A DNA stretch of 64,000 bases from Streptomyces seoulensis (GTDB lineage: Bacteria; Actinomycetota; Actinomycetes; Streptomycetales; Streptomycetaceae): NCBI RefSeq assembly GCF_004328625.1, contig NZ_CP032229.1:992001-1056000 (forward strand), in the 5' to 3' direction. Each line of letters opens with the position of its first letter. Positions within the stretch are counted from its first letter, which is position 1. This document shows, in pieces, positions 10,317 to 21,588 of this stretch. The notes beneath the pieces are model-generated. The model did no database searches. It worked only from the letters and a program-made list of their open reading frames with translations, and was not told where the DNA came from. The position numbers were made by a program, and so were the translations under genes.

Positions 10317-10330
10317 CGCATGATTCGTCA
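10317..10330. promoter_or_regulatory. ARG box 2 (degenerate) upstream of argG
   Basis: CGCAT-GATT-CGTCA lies exactly 20 bases from box 1 and keeps the half-site/4-base-spacer layout with several mismatches. The same 20-base pairing is seen upstream of argC. Confidence 0.45.
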
Positions 10331-10357
10331 ATCGCGGGGGCGGGGTAGGCAGCGGGC

Positions 10358-10945
10358 ATGGGAAAGACATATGAGCGCATCGACGGCGGACTCCGGCGAT
10401 TCATCGAGGAGCAGCCCCTCTTCTTCACGGCGACCGCGCCCCTGGCCGGCGATGGCACCGTGAACCTCTCCCCCAAGGGGCTCAAGGGCTCGTTCGTCGT
10501 GCTGGACGAGCTGACGGTGGCGTACCTCGACTTCGCGGGCTCCAACGCGGAGACCGTGGCCCACCTGCGGGAGAACGGCCGGATCACCCTGATGTGGTGC
10601 GCCTTCCAGGGGCCGCCGAACATCGTGCGCGTGCACGGCCGGGGTGAGCCGGTCTTCCGCGACGACCCGCGCTTCGGCGGGCTGCTGGCCGCCTTCCCCG
10701 GCATCGACCCGGCCCCGCACGGCCTGCGGGCGATCATCGTGGTCCACGCCGAGCTGGTACGGGACTCCTGCGGGTACGCCGTGCCCCGCATGGTCTACGA
10801 GGAGGACCGGGATTCGCACCGGCGGCGGTTCGTGCGGGAGGACGACGCGTCGCTCAGCGCGTACTTCACCGGTAAGGAGCACATCGCGACCAGCATCGAC
10901 GGGCTGCCCGGCCTGCCGTTGCCGCTGCCGCCCTCTACGGTCTGA
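10358..10945 (+). CDS. Pyridoxamine 5'-phosphate oxidase-like FMN-binding protein
   Basis: The 195-residue protein resembles PPOX-class split-barrel flavoproteins. Features include the N-terminal [20 protein letters not shown] (a PPOX strand with a typical SPKG turn), [30 protein letters not shown] and [10 protein letters not shown]. Such proteins bind FMN or F420 and reduce varied substrates or act on pyridoxine derivatives. The exact reaction cannot be told here. It is divergent from argG across a 92-base region with ARG boxes and is followed 4 bases later by the L,D-transpeptidase-like gene, likely an operon. Confidence 0.85.
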   Translation: MGKTYERIDGGLRRFIEEQPLFFTATAPLAGDGTVNLSPKGLKGSFVVLDELTVAYLDFAGSNAETVAHLRENGRITLMWCAFQGPPNIVRVHGRGEPVFRDDPRFGGLLAAFPGIDPAPHGLRAIIVVHAELVRDSCGYAVPRMVYEEDRDSHRRRFVREDDASLSAYFTGKEHIATSIDGLPGLPLPLPPSTV

Positions 10946-10948
10946 GCC

Positions 10949-11644
10949 ATGCGCCGTCGCCTGGTCACCGCCCTCGTCTCCGCCTCCTTCTGCGCGCTCG
11001 GCCTCGCGCCCGCCGACCCCCCGCTGCCCGCGCGCCTCGCGGACACCGGCGGGGGCAGTCAGCTCATCACCGCCGAGGCGCCGGACGCCGGCTCCACCAC
11101 CGGCACGCTCACCTGGTGGGACCTGCGGCACGGTCGGTGGACGGCGGCCGGGACGGCGCCCGCCCGGTTCGGGTCGGGCGGGCTGGTGGAGGGCAGCGAG
11201 CGCGAGCAGGGCACCAGCACCACACCGGCCGGGCTGTACGACCTGCCCTTCGGCTTCGGCATCGAGGCCGCCCCGGCCGGGACACGTGTCAAGTACCGCC
11301 CGGTGAAGGAGAGTTCCTGGTGGTGCCAGGACAACGACTCCCGCGCCTACAACCGCTGGACGGACCCCCTCCCCGCCGACTGCCGCGCCTCGGAGTCCGA
11401 GCACCTGGTCGCGTACCGCACCCAGTACGCCCACGCCCTCGTCATCGGCTTCAACTACCGCCACCCGGTCCGGGGTCGCGGCGCGGGCATCTTCCTGCAC
11501 GTCAACGGCAAGGCGGCGACGGCCGGTTGCGTCTCCGTACCCCCCGACGCGATGGCCGAGATCCTCCGCTGGGCCGCCCCCTCCCGGCACCCGCACATCG
11601 CCATCGGGACGGCAGGCGGGGCCACCGCGCTCGTCCGCCGCTGA
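10949..11644 (+). CDS. Secreted L,D-transpeptidase-like (YkuD-fold) protein
   Basis: The 231-residue protein starts with a signal peptide (MRRRLVTALVSASFCALGLA, cleavage near residue 20). The core ends with GAGIFLHVNGKAATAGCVSVP, which matches the L,D-transpeptidase layout of a conserved histidine followed about ten residues later by the catalytic Cys in a GC-x-S context. It is predicted to act on peptidoglycan cross-links outside the membrane. The usual S/T-H-G-C sequence reads T-A-G-C, as in a divergent subgroup annotated only as conserved secreted proteins, so transpeptidase activity is inferred. It is co-directional with the PPOX gene four bases upstream. Confidence 0.78.
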   Translation: MRRRLVTALVSASFCALGLAPADPPLPARLADTGGGSQLITAEAPDAGSTTGTLTWWDLRHGRWTAAGTAPARFGSGGLVEGSEREQGTSTTPAGLYDLPFGFGIEAAPAGTRVKYRPVKESSWWCQDNDSRAYNRWTDPLPADCRASESEHLVAYRTQYAHALVIGFNYRHPVRGRGAGIFLHVNGKAATAGCVSVPPDAMAEILRWAAPSRHPHIAIGTAGGATALVRR

Positions 11645-11731
11645 ACCCCGCCAGGTCACCCGCCGGGACGCTGAACACTCCGCCCGCACCGCACGTATGA
11701 GTGGGCCAAGGGTCAAGTCCCCGGAGGAACC

Positions 11732-13114
11732 GTGACCACCACGCTCGCAGGCGGACGTGCCGCCCGCCGCCAGACGATGCGCCGCATCCGTCCGCGCCGC
11801 TCGCCGGCCGTCCCGCTCCTGCTCGTGGTGTGGGCGGGCGCGGCGGCCGTGCTGTGGCTCTGGTGGCACAACACCCCCTCGATCGCCGACAACGCCGGCC
11901 GGGTCCTGAACGCCGGGCGCATCACCGGGCTGCTGGCCGGGTACCTGATGGCGCTGGTCGTGCTCCAGATGGCGCGCGTACCGGCGCTGGAACGGAGGGT
12001 CGGCTCGGACCGGGTGGCCCGCTGGCACGCGATGAGCGGCCGCTACACGCTCAGCCTGGTCCTGGCGCACGTCTTCCTGATCATGTGGGGGTACGCCCTC
12101 CAGGCGGGCAAGTCGCTCGGCGACATCGTGCGGCAGACCGTCGACTCGGTGAACCAGCTCCCCGACATGGGCAAGGCGGCCATCGGCACCGGCCTGTTCG
12201 TGGTGATCGGGCTCTCCTCGATCGGCCCGGTCCGGCGCAGGCTGCCGTACGACACCTGGTACCACGTGCATCTGCTGACGTACGCGGCGGTGTTCCTGAC
12301 CTTCTGGCACCAGATCACCACCGGCAACGACTTCGCGGTCGAGCCGATGGCGAAGACCTTCTGGTACGTGCTGTACGGCGTGGTGACCGCGCTGGTGCTC
12401 TGGTACCGGGTCATCGTGCCGGTCCGGCTGAACCTGCGGCACCGGATGCGGGTGGAGGCGGTGATCGAGGAGTCGCCGGGCATCGTGTCGGTGCTGATCT
12501 CCGGGCGGAAGCTGCACCGGATGGGCGCGGAGGCGGGCCAGTTCTTCCGCTGGCGGTTCCTGGCGCCCGGGATGCGGTTCAGCTCGCACCCGTACTCCCT
12601 GTCGGCGGCGCCCCGGCCGGGGATGCTGCGGATCACGGTGAAGGCGATCGGCGACCACAGCGCGCGGCTGCGCGAGCTGGAGCCGGGCACGCGGGTGTGG
12701 GCGGAGGGCCCGTACGGGGCGCTCACCGCGCAGCGGCGCAGCCGGGGCAAGGTGCTGCTGGTGGCGGGCGGGGTCGGGATCACGCCGATGCGCGCGCTGT
12801 TCGAGACCCTGCCGGGCGCCTCCGGTGACATCACCCTGCTGTACCGGGCGAACACCACGCAGGACCTCGCCCTGTGGGACGAGCTGGCCGCGATCGCCGA
12901 GGAGCGGGGCGCCCGGCTGATGTACGCGGTGAACAGCCCGGACGGCGAGCGGCCGGACATCTCGGCGGAGAACCTCCGGCGCAAGATGCCCGACATCGAC
13001 CGCCACGACGTCTTCATGTGCGGGCCGCCCGGCTTCGCGCAGTCGGTGTACGAGGCACTGCGCGGCGCGGGGGTCCCCGCCCGGCGCATCCATCACGAGT
13101 CGTTCGAGATGTGA
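11732..13114 (+). CDS. Ferric reductase-like transmembrane flavoprotein
   Basis: Membrane-bound NAD(P)H/FAD oxidoreductase of 460 residues. The N-terminal half has about six helices (residues 28-225) with histidines in the second to fourth helices (RWHAMSGRYTLSLVLAHVF, WYHVHLLTYAAVFLTFWHQ), the bis-heme pattern of ferric-reductase-like proteins. The C-terminal half has an FAD-binding barrel (SSHPYSLSAAP) and an NAD-binding fold (VAGGVGITPMRAL, then CGPPGFAQSV). It lacks a 2Fe-2S domain. The GTG at 11732 follows GGAGGAACC. Next come an FMN-binding lipoprotein-like gene and apbE, so it probably passes electrons across the membrane to covalently bound FMN. Confidence 0.88.
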   Translation: MTTTLAGGRAARRQTMRRIRPRRSPAVPLLLVVWAGAAAVLWLWWHNTPSIADNAGRVLNAGRITGLLAGYLMALVVLQMARVPALERRVGSDRVARWHAMSGRYTLSLVLAHVFLIMWGYALQAGKSLGDIVRQTVDSVNQLPDMGKAAIGTGLFVVIGLSSIGPVRRRLPYDTWYHVHLLTYAAVFLTFWHQITTGNDFAVEPMAKTFWYVLYGVVTALVLWYRVIVPVRLNLRHRMRVEAVIEESPGIVSVLISGRKLHRMGAEAGQFFRWRFLAPGMRFSSHPYSLSAAPRPGMLRITVKAIGDHSARLRELEPGTRVWAEGPYGALTAQRRSRGKVLLVAGGVGITPMRALFETLPGASGDITLLYRANTTQDLALWDELAAIAEERGARLMYAVNSPDGERPDISAENLRRKMPDIDRHDVFMCGPPGFAQSVYEALRGAGVPARRIHHESFEM

Positions 13115-13131
13115 GCGGAGCTCCAGAAGCC

Positions 13132-13899
13132 ATGAGGAAGAGCCACCCCATCCGGCGTGTGATGCTGGCCACCGCCGCCACCGTGTCAGGTGTCGTGCTG
13201 CTGCTGTCGCTGAAGCCCTCGTCCGGCCCGGCGTCGGCCTCGGCGGCCGCCCCGCCGGCGTCGGCGGCCGCGCAGGAGTCGCCGCAGGGCGGCTCCGGCG
13301 GCGGTGCCCAGGCGTCCGACCGGGCCGGCACGGTCACCGGGGACGCGGCGCAGACGCCGTACGGTGCCGTGCGGGTCCGGCTGACGGTCAGCGGCGGGAA
13401 GATCACCAAGGCGGAGGCCGTCGAGGCGCCGAAGGGCCCGACGAGCGACGAGAAGACCGCGCTCGCGGTGCCCCGGCTGAACCAGGCGGTCCTCGCGACG
13501 CAGAACGCGCAGATCGACTCGGTGTCGGGGGCGACCTACACCAGCACCGGGTACAAGAAGTCGCTCCAGTCCGCACTGGACCGGATCAAGAAGGCTCCCA
13601 CGGGCGGGAGTTCGGGTGCGGCGCAGGCCCGTACGGTCACGGGAAGCGCGGAGCAGACCCCCTACGGGGCCGTCCAGGTGCGGGTCACGCTCAGCGGGAA
13701 GAAGATCACCAAGGCGGAGGCGGTCCAGGCGCCCAAGGGCGGGACGAGCGACGAGAAGACCGCGCTCGCGGTGCCCCGGCTGAACCAGGCCGCGGTCGCC
13801 GCGGGCAGCGCGCGGATCGACTCGGTGTCCGGGGCGACCTACACCAGCACCGGGTACAAGAAGTCGCTCCAGTCCGCGCTGGACCAGGCCGGTGACTGA
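13132..13899 (+). CDS. Exported protein with two tandem covalent-FMN-binding domains
   Basis: The 255-residue protein has an N-terminal membrane/signal segment (residues 8-27), an alanine/proline/serine linker, and two copies of a domain ending in the flavinylation motif SGAT-Y-T (residues 132-137 and 233-238). ApbE attaches FMN to the threonine of this motif in RnfG/NqrC-type proteins. The two units are offset by 101 codons and are close to identical in places at DNA level. It probably relays electrons outside the membrane from the upstream ferric-reductase-like protein. The stop overlaps the start of apbE by 8 bases. The final acceptor is unknown. Confidence 0.88.
   Translation: MRKSHPIRRVMLATAATVSGVVLLLSLKPSSGPASASAAAPPASAAAQESPQGGSGGGAQASDRAGTVTGDAAQTPYGAVRVRLTVSGGKITKAEAVEAPKGPTSDEKTALAVPRLNQAVLATQNAQIDSVSGATYTSTGYKKSLQSALDRIKKAPTGGSSGAAQARTVTGSAEQTPYGAVQVRVTLSGKKITKAEAVQAPKGGTSDEKTALAVPRLNQAAVAAGSARIDSVSGATYTSTGYKKSLQSALDQAGD
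13330..13894 (+). repeat. Internal tandem duplication in the FMN-binding gene
   Basis: Two units of about 260 bases, offset by 303 bases (101 codons), share long identical stretches, including the region encoding TSDEKTALAVPRLNQA and the flavinylation motif. The similarity includes synonymous positions, which points to recent duplication or gene conversion. Confidence 0.7.
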
Positions 13900-14695
13900 C
13901 ACGGTGGCCGAGCGGGCGGGGACACCGCATGTGCTGCGGCACGCGGAGGAGGTCATGGGCACCGTCTTCTCCTTCGACGTGCGCGGCGGCGACCCCGGCG
14001 AGGTGCGCGCGGCGCTGGAGTCGGCGGTCGCGGGACTGCACCGGGCCGACGCGGTGTTCAGCACCTACCGCGAGGACAGCGAGGTGTCCCGGCTGGCCCG
14101 CGAGGAGCTGACGCCCGAGGAGTGCGCCCCCGAGGTGCGCGAGGTGCTGGCGCTGGCGGCCGAGGCGGAGCGGGTGAGCGACGGCTGGTTCAGCACCCGG
14201 TACCGGGGGACGTTCGACCCGACCGGGATCGTCAAGGGCTGGTCCGCCGAGCGGGCCGCGCGCACCCTGGCCGCCGTCCCCGGCGTGTGCGGGGTCAGTG
14301 TGAACGGCGGGGGTGACGTCCAGATGGTGGGCGCGCCCGAGCCGCACCGGGCGTGGCGGGTGGGTGTGGCCGATCCGCTCCGGCCGGGCGGGCTGGCGGC
14401 TGTGGTGTCGGCGGCCGGGGCGGACGAGCTGGCGGTGGCGACCTCGGGCACGGCGGAGCGGGGCGCGCACATCGTGGACCCGCGCACCGGCCGCTCCGCG
14501 GTGACCGACCTGGTCGCGGTGACGGTGGTGACCCCCCGGCTGACCTGGGCGGACTGCTGGGCCACCGCCGCCTTCGCGATGGGCTCCCGCGCGGGGCTTG
14601 CCTGGCTGGAGTCCCTCCCGGACGTGGAGGGCCTGCTGATCACGGCGGGCGACGAGGTCCGCTGCACGGGGGGTCTGGCGACCCGGCTGGGCTGA
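13892..14695 (+). CDS. apbE: FAD:protein FMN transferase (ApbE family)
   Basis: Transfers FMN from FAD to a threonine of target proteins. The 267-residue protein shows ApbE features: MGTVFSFDVRG at the N-terminus, FDPTGIVKGWSAERAARTL, VNGGGDVQMVG, and GAHIVDPRTGRSAVTDLVAVTVV near the metal/FAD site (ApbE T-G-R motif). No signal peptide is visible, so it may act before export of its client or be anchored otherwise. The GTG at 13892 overlaps the end of the FMN-domain gene by 8 bases, a tight operon with its likely substrate. A GTG at 13904 is a possible alternative start. Confidence 0.93.
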   Translation: MTDTVAERAGTPHVLRHAEEVMGTVFSFDVRGGDPGEVRAALESAVAGLHRADAVFSTYREDSEVSRLAREELTPEECAPEVREVLALAAEAERVSDGWFSTRYRGTFDPTGIVKGWSAERAARTLAAVPGVCGVSVNGGGDVQMVGAPEPHRAWRVGVADPLRPGGLAAVVSAAGADELAVATSGTAERGAHIVDPRTGRSAVTDLVAVTVVTPRLTWADCWATAAFAMGSRAGLAWLESLPDVEGLLITAGDEVRCTGGLATRLG

Positions 14696-14712
14696 GCCGG
14701 ACGCCCTGACGC

Positions 14713-15255
14713 CTACGGCCCGTTCTGGGCGAGCCGGAGCAGGTGGTCCGCGAGGGCCTGGCCGCCGGTGGCGTCGCGGCTGATCAGCATCAGCGTGTCG
14801 TCGCCGGCGATGGTGCCGAGGACGTCGTGGAGTTCGGCCTGGTCGATGGCCGAGGCGAGGAACTGGGCGGCGCCGGGCGGGGTGCGCAGCACGACGAGGT
14901 TGGCGGACGCCTCGGCGGAGATCAGCAGCTCCTGGGAGAGCCGCCGCATCCGCTCCTCCTTGGCGGAGCCGCCCAGCGGGGCGCGCGGGGTGCGGAAGCC
15001 GCCCTCGCTGGGCACCGCGTAGATCAGGTCGCCGTCGGTGTTGCGGATCTTGACCGCGTTCAGCTCGTCCAGGTCGCGGGAGAGCGTGGCCTGGGTGACG
15101 GTCAGCCCGTCGTCGGCGAGCAGCTTGGCGAGCTGGCTCTGCGAGCGCACCGGCTGCCGGTTGAGGATGTCCACGATCCGGCGGTGTCGGGCCGTCCGGG
15201 TCTGCGGTACGGCGGGTCCGCCCGCCGCCTGATCGTGGTCCTGCGCCTGGCTCAT
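14713..15255 (-). CDS. argR: Arginine repressor ArgR
   Basis: Arginine-responsive hexameric repressor of 180 residues. The winged-helix N-terminus ([24 protein letters not shown], then [19 protein letters not shown] with the SRDL recognition helix) and the C-terminal arginine-binding domain ([16 protein letters not shown], the GTIAGDDT motif) are both clear. A 20-residue N-terminal tail precedes the HTH, as in other actinobacteria. It is the last gene of argCJBDR, seven bases after argD, so it regulates its own operon through the ARG boxes before argC. It converges with apbE at 17 bases. Confidence 0.96.
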   Translation of the reverse strand: MSQAQDHDQAAGGPAVPQTRTARHRRIVDILNRQPVRSQSQLAKLLADDGLTVTQATLSRDLDELNAVKIRNTDGDLIYAVPSEGGFRTPRAPLGGSAKEERMRRLSQELLISAEASANLVVLRTPPGAAQFLASAIDQAELHDVLGTIAGDDTLMLISRDATGGQALADHLLRLAQNGP

Positions 15256-15262
15256 CGTCGTC

Positions 15263-16459
15263 TCATTCTCGGGGTCGTCCGTCCTCGGTGCTTCGGTCGA
15301 GGATGCCGGGCAGCGCCTGGAGGAAGGCGTCCACCTCGTCGTCGCGCAGGTTCAGCGGGGGCATGAGCCGTACGACGTCGGGGGCGGGCGCGTTCACCAG
15401 GAACCCGGCCTCCTGGGCCGCCGTCTGCGCCTCGTCGGCGTGCGGCCCGGTGAGCACGATACCCAGCAGCAGGCCCGCGCCCCGGACATGGTCGACCAGC
15501 GGGTGCTCCAGCGCCTCGATCCCGGCGCGCAGGGCCTCGCTCTGCCGCTTGGTGTTGGCGAGCAGGTCCTCGTCCTCGATGGTGTCCAGGACGGCGAGTC
15601 CGGCGGCGCAGGCGACCGGGTTCCCGCCGAAGGTGGTGCCGTGCTGGCCGGGCCGGAGCAGGTCGGCGGCGCGGCCGAAGGCGAGGGTGGCGCCGAGCGG
15701 CAGTCCGCCGCCGAGCCCCTTGGCGAGGGTGACGACGTCGGGCAGTACGCCCTCGTGGGCCTGGTAGGCGAACCAGTCGCCGGTGCGGCCGACGCCGGTC
15801 TGCACCTCGTCCAGCACGAGCAGCGCGCCGGTCGCGGCGGTGATGGCGCGGGCGGCCTTGAGGTAGCCGGGCGGCGGCACCACGACCCCGTTCTCGCCCT
15901 GGATCGGCTCGATGATCACCATGGCGGTGTCCGGGGTGACGGCGGCCGCGAGCGCCTGCGGGTCGCCGTACGGGACGTGTGTGACGTCGCCGGGCAGCGG
16001 GCGGAAGGGCTCCTGCTTGCCGGGCTGGCCGGTGAGGGCGAGGGCGCCCATGGTGCGGCCGTGGAAGCCGCCCTCGGTCGCCACCATGTGGGTGCGCCCG
16101 GTGAGCCGGCCGATCTTCAGCGCGCCTTCGTTGGCCTCGGCGCCGGAGTTGCAGAAGAACACCTTGCCGTCCCGGCCGAACAGCCGCAGCAGGCGCTCGG
16201 CGAGGGCGACGGGCGGCTCGGCGACGAACAGGTTGGAGACATGGCCGAGGGTGCCGATCTGCTCGGTCACCGCGTGGACGACGGCCGGGTGGGCGTGCCC
16301 GAGGGCGTTGACCGCGATTCCGCCGACGAAGTCGAGGTAGCGCTTGCCGTCGGCGTCCCAGAGGGCGGTGCCCTCGCCCCGGACGAGGGGCAGGCGCGGG
16401 GTGCCGTAGTTGTTCATGAGCGCGCCCTGCCAGCGCGCGGTCAGTTCCTCGTTGCTCAT
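15263..16459 (-). CDS. argD: Acetylornithine aminotransferase
   Basis: PLP-dependent conversion of N-acetylglutamate semialdehyde to N-acetylornithine; 398 residues. The class-III aminotransferase signature is visible ([21 protein letters not shown]) with the PLP lysine in [14 protein letters not shown]. Early substrate-binding motifs are [17 protein letters not shown] and [15 protein letters not shown]. Its ATG overlaps the argB stop as ATGA, so translation is coupled. It is followed by argR. Confidence 0.96.
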   Translation of the reverse strand: MSNEELTARWQGALMNNYGTPRLPLVRGEGTALWDADGKRYLDFVGGIAVNALGHAHPAVVHAVTEQIGTLGHVSNLFVAEPPVALAERLLRLFGRDGKVFFCNSGAEANEGALKIGRLTGRTHMVATEGGFHGRTMGALALTGQPGKQEPFRPLPGDVTHVPYGDPQALAAAVTPDTAMVIIEPIQGENGVVVPPPGYLKAARAITAATGALLVLDEVQTGVGRTGDWFAYQAHEGVLPDVVTLAKGLGGGLPLGATLAFGRAADLLRPGQHGTTFGGNPVACAAGLAVLDTIEDEDLLANTKRQSEALRAGIEALEHPLVDHVRGAGLLLGIVLTGPHADEAQTAAQEAGFLVNAPAPDVVRLMPPLNLRDDEVDAFLQALPGILDRSTEDGRPRE

Positions 16460-17366
16460 GACTCCCCCGGGGTGTCCGGCTCGTCGGGCACGACCATGGT
16501 GCCGATGCCCTCGTCGGTGAAGATCTCCAGCAGGATCGAGTGCTGGACGCGGCCGTCGATGACGCGGGCGGTGCGCACGCCGTTGCGTACGGCGTGCAGG
16601 CAGCCCTCCATCTTGGGCACCATGCCCGAGGAGAGTTCGGGCAGCAGCTTCTCCAGCTCGGTGGCGGTGAGGCGGCTGATCACCTCGTCGGAGTGCGGCC
16701 AGTCCTCGTAGAGTCCCTCGACGTCGGTGAGGACCATGAGGGTTTCGGCGCCCAGCGCAGCAGCGAGTGCCGCAGCCGCCGTATCAGCATTGACGTTGTA
16801 GACATGTCCGTCGTCCTGGGAGCGGGCGATAGAGGAGACGACCGGGATGCGGTCGTCGGCGAGCAGGGTCTCGATGGCGCCGGTGTCGATCTCGGTGATC
16901 TCGCCGACGCGTCCGATATCGATCAGTTCGCCGTCGACCCTGGGCCGGTGCCGGGTCGCGGTGATGGTGTGGGCGTCCTCGCCGGTGAGTCCGACGGCGA
17001 GCGGCCCGTGCTGGTTGAGCAGCCCGACCAGCTCGCGCTGCACCTGCCCGGCGAGCACCATCCGTACGACGTCCATGGCGTCCTCGGTGGTGACGCGCAG
17101 GCCGGCCTTGAACTCGCTGACGATGCCGTGCCGGTCGAGCGCGGCGCTGATCTGGGGTCCGCCGCCGTGCACGACGACGGGGCGCAGACCGGCGTGGCGC
17201 AGGAAGACGACGTCCTGGGCGAACGCGGCCTTGAGGCTCTCGTCGACCATGGCGTTGCCGCCGAACTTGATGACGACGGTGCGGCCGTGGTGGCGGGTGA
17301 GCCAGGGCAGCGCCTCGACGAGGGTCTGCGCCTTGGGCAGGGCGGTGTGCTTCCGCGTGGAGGTGC

Positions 17367-17370
<4 letters not shown>
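16456..17370 (-). CDS. argB: Acetylglutamate kinase
   Basis: ATP-dependent phosphorylation of N-acetylglutamate, the usual arginine-feedback step; 304 residues. Motifs: [11 protein letters not shown] (lysine and glycine-rich phosphate site), [11 protein letters not shown], and [18 protein letters not shown] for substrate binding. The long N-terminal helix before the first strand ([17 protein letters not shown]) is characteristic of arginine-inhibited hexameric enzymes, so feedback control is expected. Its ATG overlaps the argJ stop and its stop overlaps the argD start, both as ATGA. Confidence 0.96.
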
Positions 17371-19574
<2,204 letters not shown>

Positions 19575-19580
19575 TAGTGC

Positions 19581-19594
19581 CGCAGTTTTATGCA
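19581..19594. promoter_or_regulatory. ARG box 2 upstream of argC
   Basis: CGCAG-TTTT-ATGCA lies 20 bases from box 1, the same spacing as in front of argG. The right half-site is a perfect match to the argG core. Confidence 0.5.
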
Positions 19595-19631
19595 ATCAGG
19601 TGTGCGAAGGGGACCGCCTGATGGGGCCGGC

Positions 19632-20696
19632 TCAGGACCGCGTCGCCCTCCCGCACTCGTCCCCGGCGGACCCGGCGGACCCGGCGGACCCGCCCTGGCC
19701 GAACGGCGTGCCGCGGTCGTACGGGTCGACCTCCCGGCCGGACTCGTCCGCGTCGTGGTCCGGGCCGAAGGGTGGGACGAAGTAGCCCGTGGGGGTGCCG
19801 CAGCCGCCGTTGGTCATGTCGTAGTTGTAGGAGACGACCGAGAAGGTGCCCGGCTCGGTGTGGACCTTGTCGGGGTCGTCCCAGCTCAGGACCAGTTCGC
19901 GGCGGACGATCGTCCGCAGGATCTCGTCGCCGCCCGGACGGGCGACCGGGTAGACGAAGGTGACGTCGGCGGTCGCCCTCAGGGCGCCGCGTTCGCCCTC
20001 GCGGTAGGTGAGCGCGCCGCGTGTCTTCACGATGTCGCCGACCAGGTGGGCGCGGGAGGGCTGGAAGCGGCTGAAGAGGAGGAGGGGGTCGTTCTTCTCG
20101 CCCGGGGCCTGGAAGGCGGTCTTCAGAAGGTGCTGAACGTCCTTCTGGTGCGGGTTGATCAGTGCGATCGCCTTCTCCGGGCGCTCGCCCCGCAACACCG
20201 CCCGGTCCAGGCTGGACGCGGCCAGGAAGTCCCGGCTGCGGTTCAGGGCCCGCCCGACCTCGGCCGCGCTCATCCCGCCGACCGCCTTGGTCTCCTTCGG
20301 CATGGTGATCCCCGCCGTCCCGCTCGCCCAGGCCGTCGCCGGCGAACCGCGGAACGGGTCCTGAGCGGTGGCGCGCCGGGCATCCGGGCGCGACACGTCG
20401 GAACCGGTGACGAGGTCCACCACCCGTCCGGGGGCGAGCGCCACGAAGAGCAGGGCCAGGACGGCCAGCAGCCCGACCACGTACCGGCCCACCGGCCTTC
20501 TGGACCGGGCGGGTCGGTGGTCGCGCCGGCCGTCCAGGCCCCTGCGGGGCTCCGTGCGCAGCCGTCCCGCCACCTCGCGGGCTCGCGCCGAGGGCTCCTT
20601 GGGGGCGTCGGCGCTACCCGCCACCGACTCGCGCAGAAACCGCTCCCACTCCTCGTCGGATCTGGACGAACCGTCCGGCTCCGTGCCCGCACCCAT
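19632..20696 (-). CDS. Single-pass membrane protein of unknown function
   Basis: The 354-residue protein has an acidic/arginine-rich cytoplasmic N-terminus, one membrane helix (about residues 71-90, VVGLLAVLALLFVALAP) and an extracellular domain with WASGTAGITMPKETKAVGGMSAAEV and a conserved-looking tail (YNYDMTNGGCGTPTGYFVPPF). The C-terminus ends in a short GSA repeat encoded by three 9-base tandem units. The start at 20696 follows a GGGGG-rich ribosome site. I recall similar uncharacterised membrane proteins across Streptomyces but no function. A role next to the arginine operon is not evident. Confidence 0.75.
   Translation of the reverse strand: MGAGTEPDGSSRSDEEWERFLRESVAGSADAPKEPSARAREVAGRLRTEPRRGLDGRRDHRPARSRRPVGRYVVGLLAVLALLFVALAPGRVVDLVTGSDVSRPDARRATAQDPFRGSPATAWASGTAGITMPKETKAVGGMSAAEVGRALNRSRDFLAASSLDRAVLRGERPEKAIALINPHQKDVQHLLKTAFQAPGEKNDPLLLFSRFQPSRAHLVGDIVKTRGALTYREGERGALRATADVTFVYPVARPGGDEILRTIVRRELVLSWDDPDKVHTEPGTFSVVSYNYDMTNGGCGTPTGYFVPPFGPDHDADESGREVDPYDRGTPFGQGGSAGSAGSAGDECGRATRS
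19663..19689. repeat. Three 9-base tandem repeats (CCGGCGGAC)
   Basis: Three perfect copies in the 3' end of the single-pass membrane protein gene, encoding a GSA repeat. This short array could vary in number between strains. Confidence 0.8.
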
Positions 20697-20844
20697 CCCG
20701 CACCCCCTGGTGATCAGTGAACCGCGCCCCTCTCCCCCGGGACGCGTCCGCATGATGGCACAGGGTGCCGACAAGGGGGGCCGCCCCAACCGGTCGGATC
20801 AAGAACCCACTTCACGCATACGGCTCGCCGCATAGGATCACTCC

Positions 20845-21585
20845 ATGGGACTGCGACCTGTGCACGTCAATATCAAGGCCGTTGACGCTCCGAAGGTCGG
20901 GCGGTTCTGGGCGGAGGCGCTGGGATGGACCGCCTACAGTCCCGGTGTGACGACCTATGTCGGGCCGGCCGGGGGGCCGGTGTGGCCGGACCCCGTGGTG
21001 GTCGGGGTGGATGTCGTGCCGGTGCCGGAGGGCAGGGGGGCGGCGAAGAACCGTACACATCTTGATCTTGCCACTGCCTCGCCGGCGCATCAGGCGGAGC
21101 TGGTGGCGCGGCTGGAGGGGCACGGGGCCACGCGTCTCGACATCGGGCAGGGGGACGTGCCGTGGGTGGTGCTCGCCGATCCCGAAGGGAACGAGTTCTG
21201 TGTGCTGGAGCCCCGGGAGCGGTACCGGGACACCGGGCCGATCGCGGCGGTGGTCGTGGACTGCGTGGAGCCGCGGGCGATGGCCCGGTTCTGGGGTGCG
21301 GCGACGGGGTGGACCGTGCGGCGGGAGAGCGACGACCTCGTGTTGCTGCGGTCGGCCGACGGGACGGGTCCGTACCTGGAGTTGTTCCGCTCACCCACCG
21401 CGCACACCGCGCCCGACCGCGTCCACCTCGACCTTCTCCCCCACCCCGGCGGTGACCGGGCGGCGGAGGTCGCCCGGCTGAAGGCGCTCGGTGCCGTCGA
21501 TCTCGACCTCGGCCAGGGTGACGTCCCGTGGACCTGCCTCACCGACCCCGAGGGAAACGCGTTCTGCGTACTGGCGCGGGACTGA
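20845..21585 (+). CDS. VOC family protein with two glyoxalase-like domains
   Basis: The 246-residue protein consists of two vicinal-oxygen-chelate modules (about residues 1-124 and 130-245). Each ends in a near-identical sequence: DIGQGDVPWVVLADPEGNEFCVLE and DLGQGDVPWTCLTDPEGNAFCVL. Metal ligands typical of the fold (H in THLDL and VHLDL, E in the terminal FCVLE) are present in part; the second domain lacks the terminal glutamate. Such proteins can be dioxygenases, lyases or antibiotic-binding proteins, and the substrate is unknown. It ends three bases before the convergent HchA gene. Confidence 0.88.
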   Translation: MGLRPVHVNIKAVDAPKVGRFWAEALGWTAYSPGVTTYVGPAGGPVWPDPVVVGVDVVPVPEGRGAAKNRTHLDLATASPAHQAELVARLEGHGATRLDIGQGDVPWVVLADPEGNEFCVLEPRERYRDTGPIAAVVVDCVEPRAMARFWGAATGWTVRRESDDLVLLRSADGTGPYLELFRSPTAHTAPDRVHLDLLPHPGGDRAAEVARLKALGAVDLDLGQGDVPWTCLTDPEGNAFCVLARD

Positions 21586-21588
21586 GCT

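Noticed and set aside
10328..13096. Long antisense frame across the PPOX, L,D-transpeptidase and reductase genes
   Set aside because: The plus-strand genes carry clear families and starts; the antisense frame is shadow sequence.
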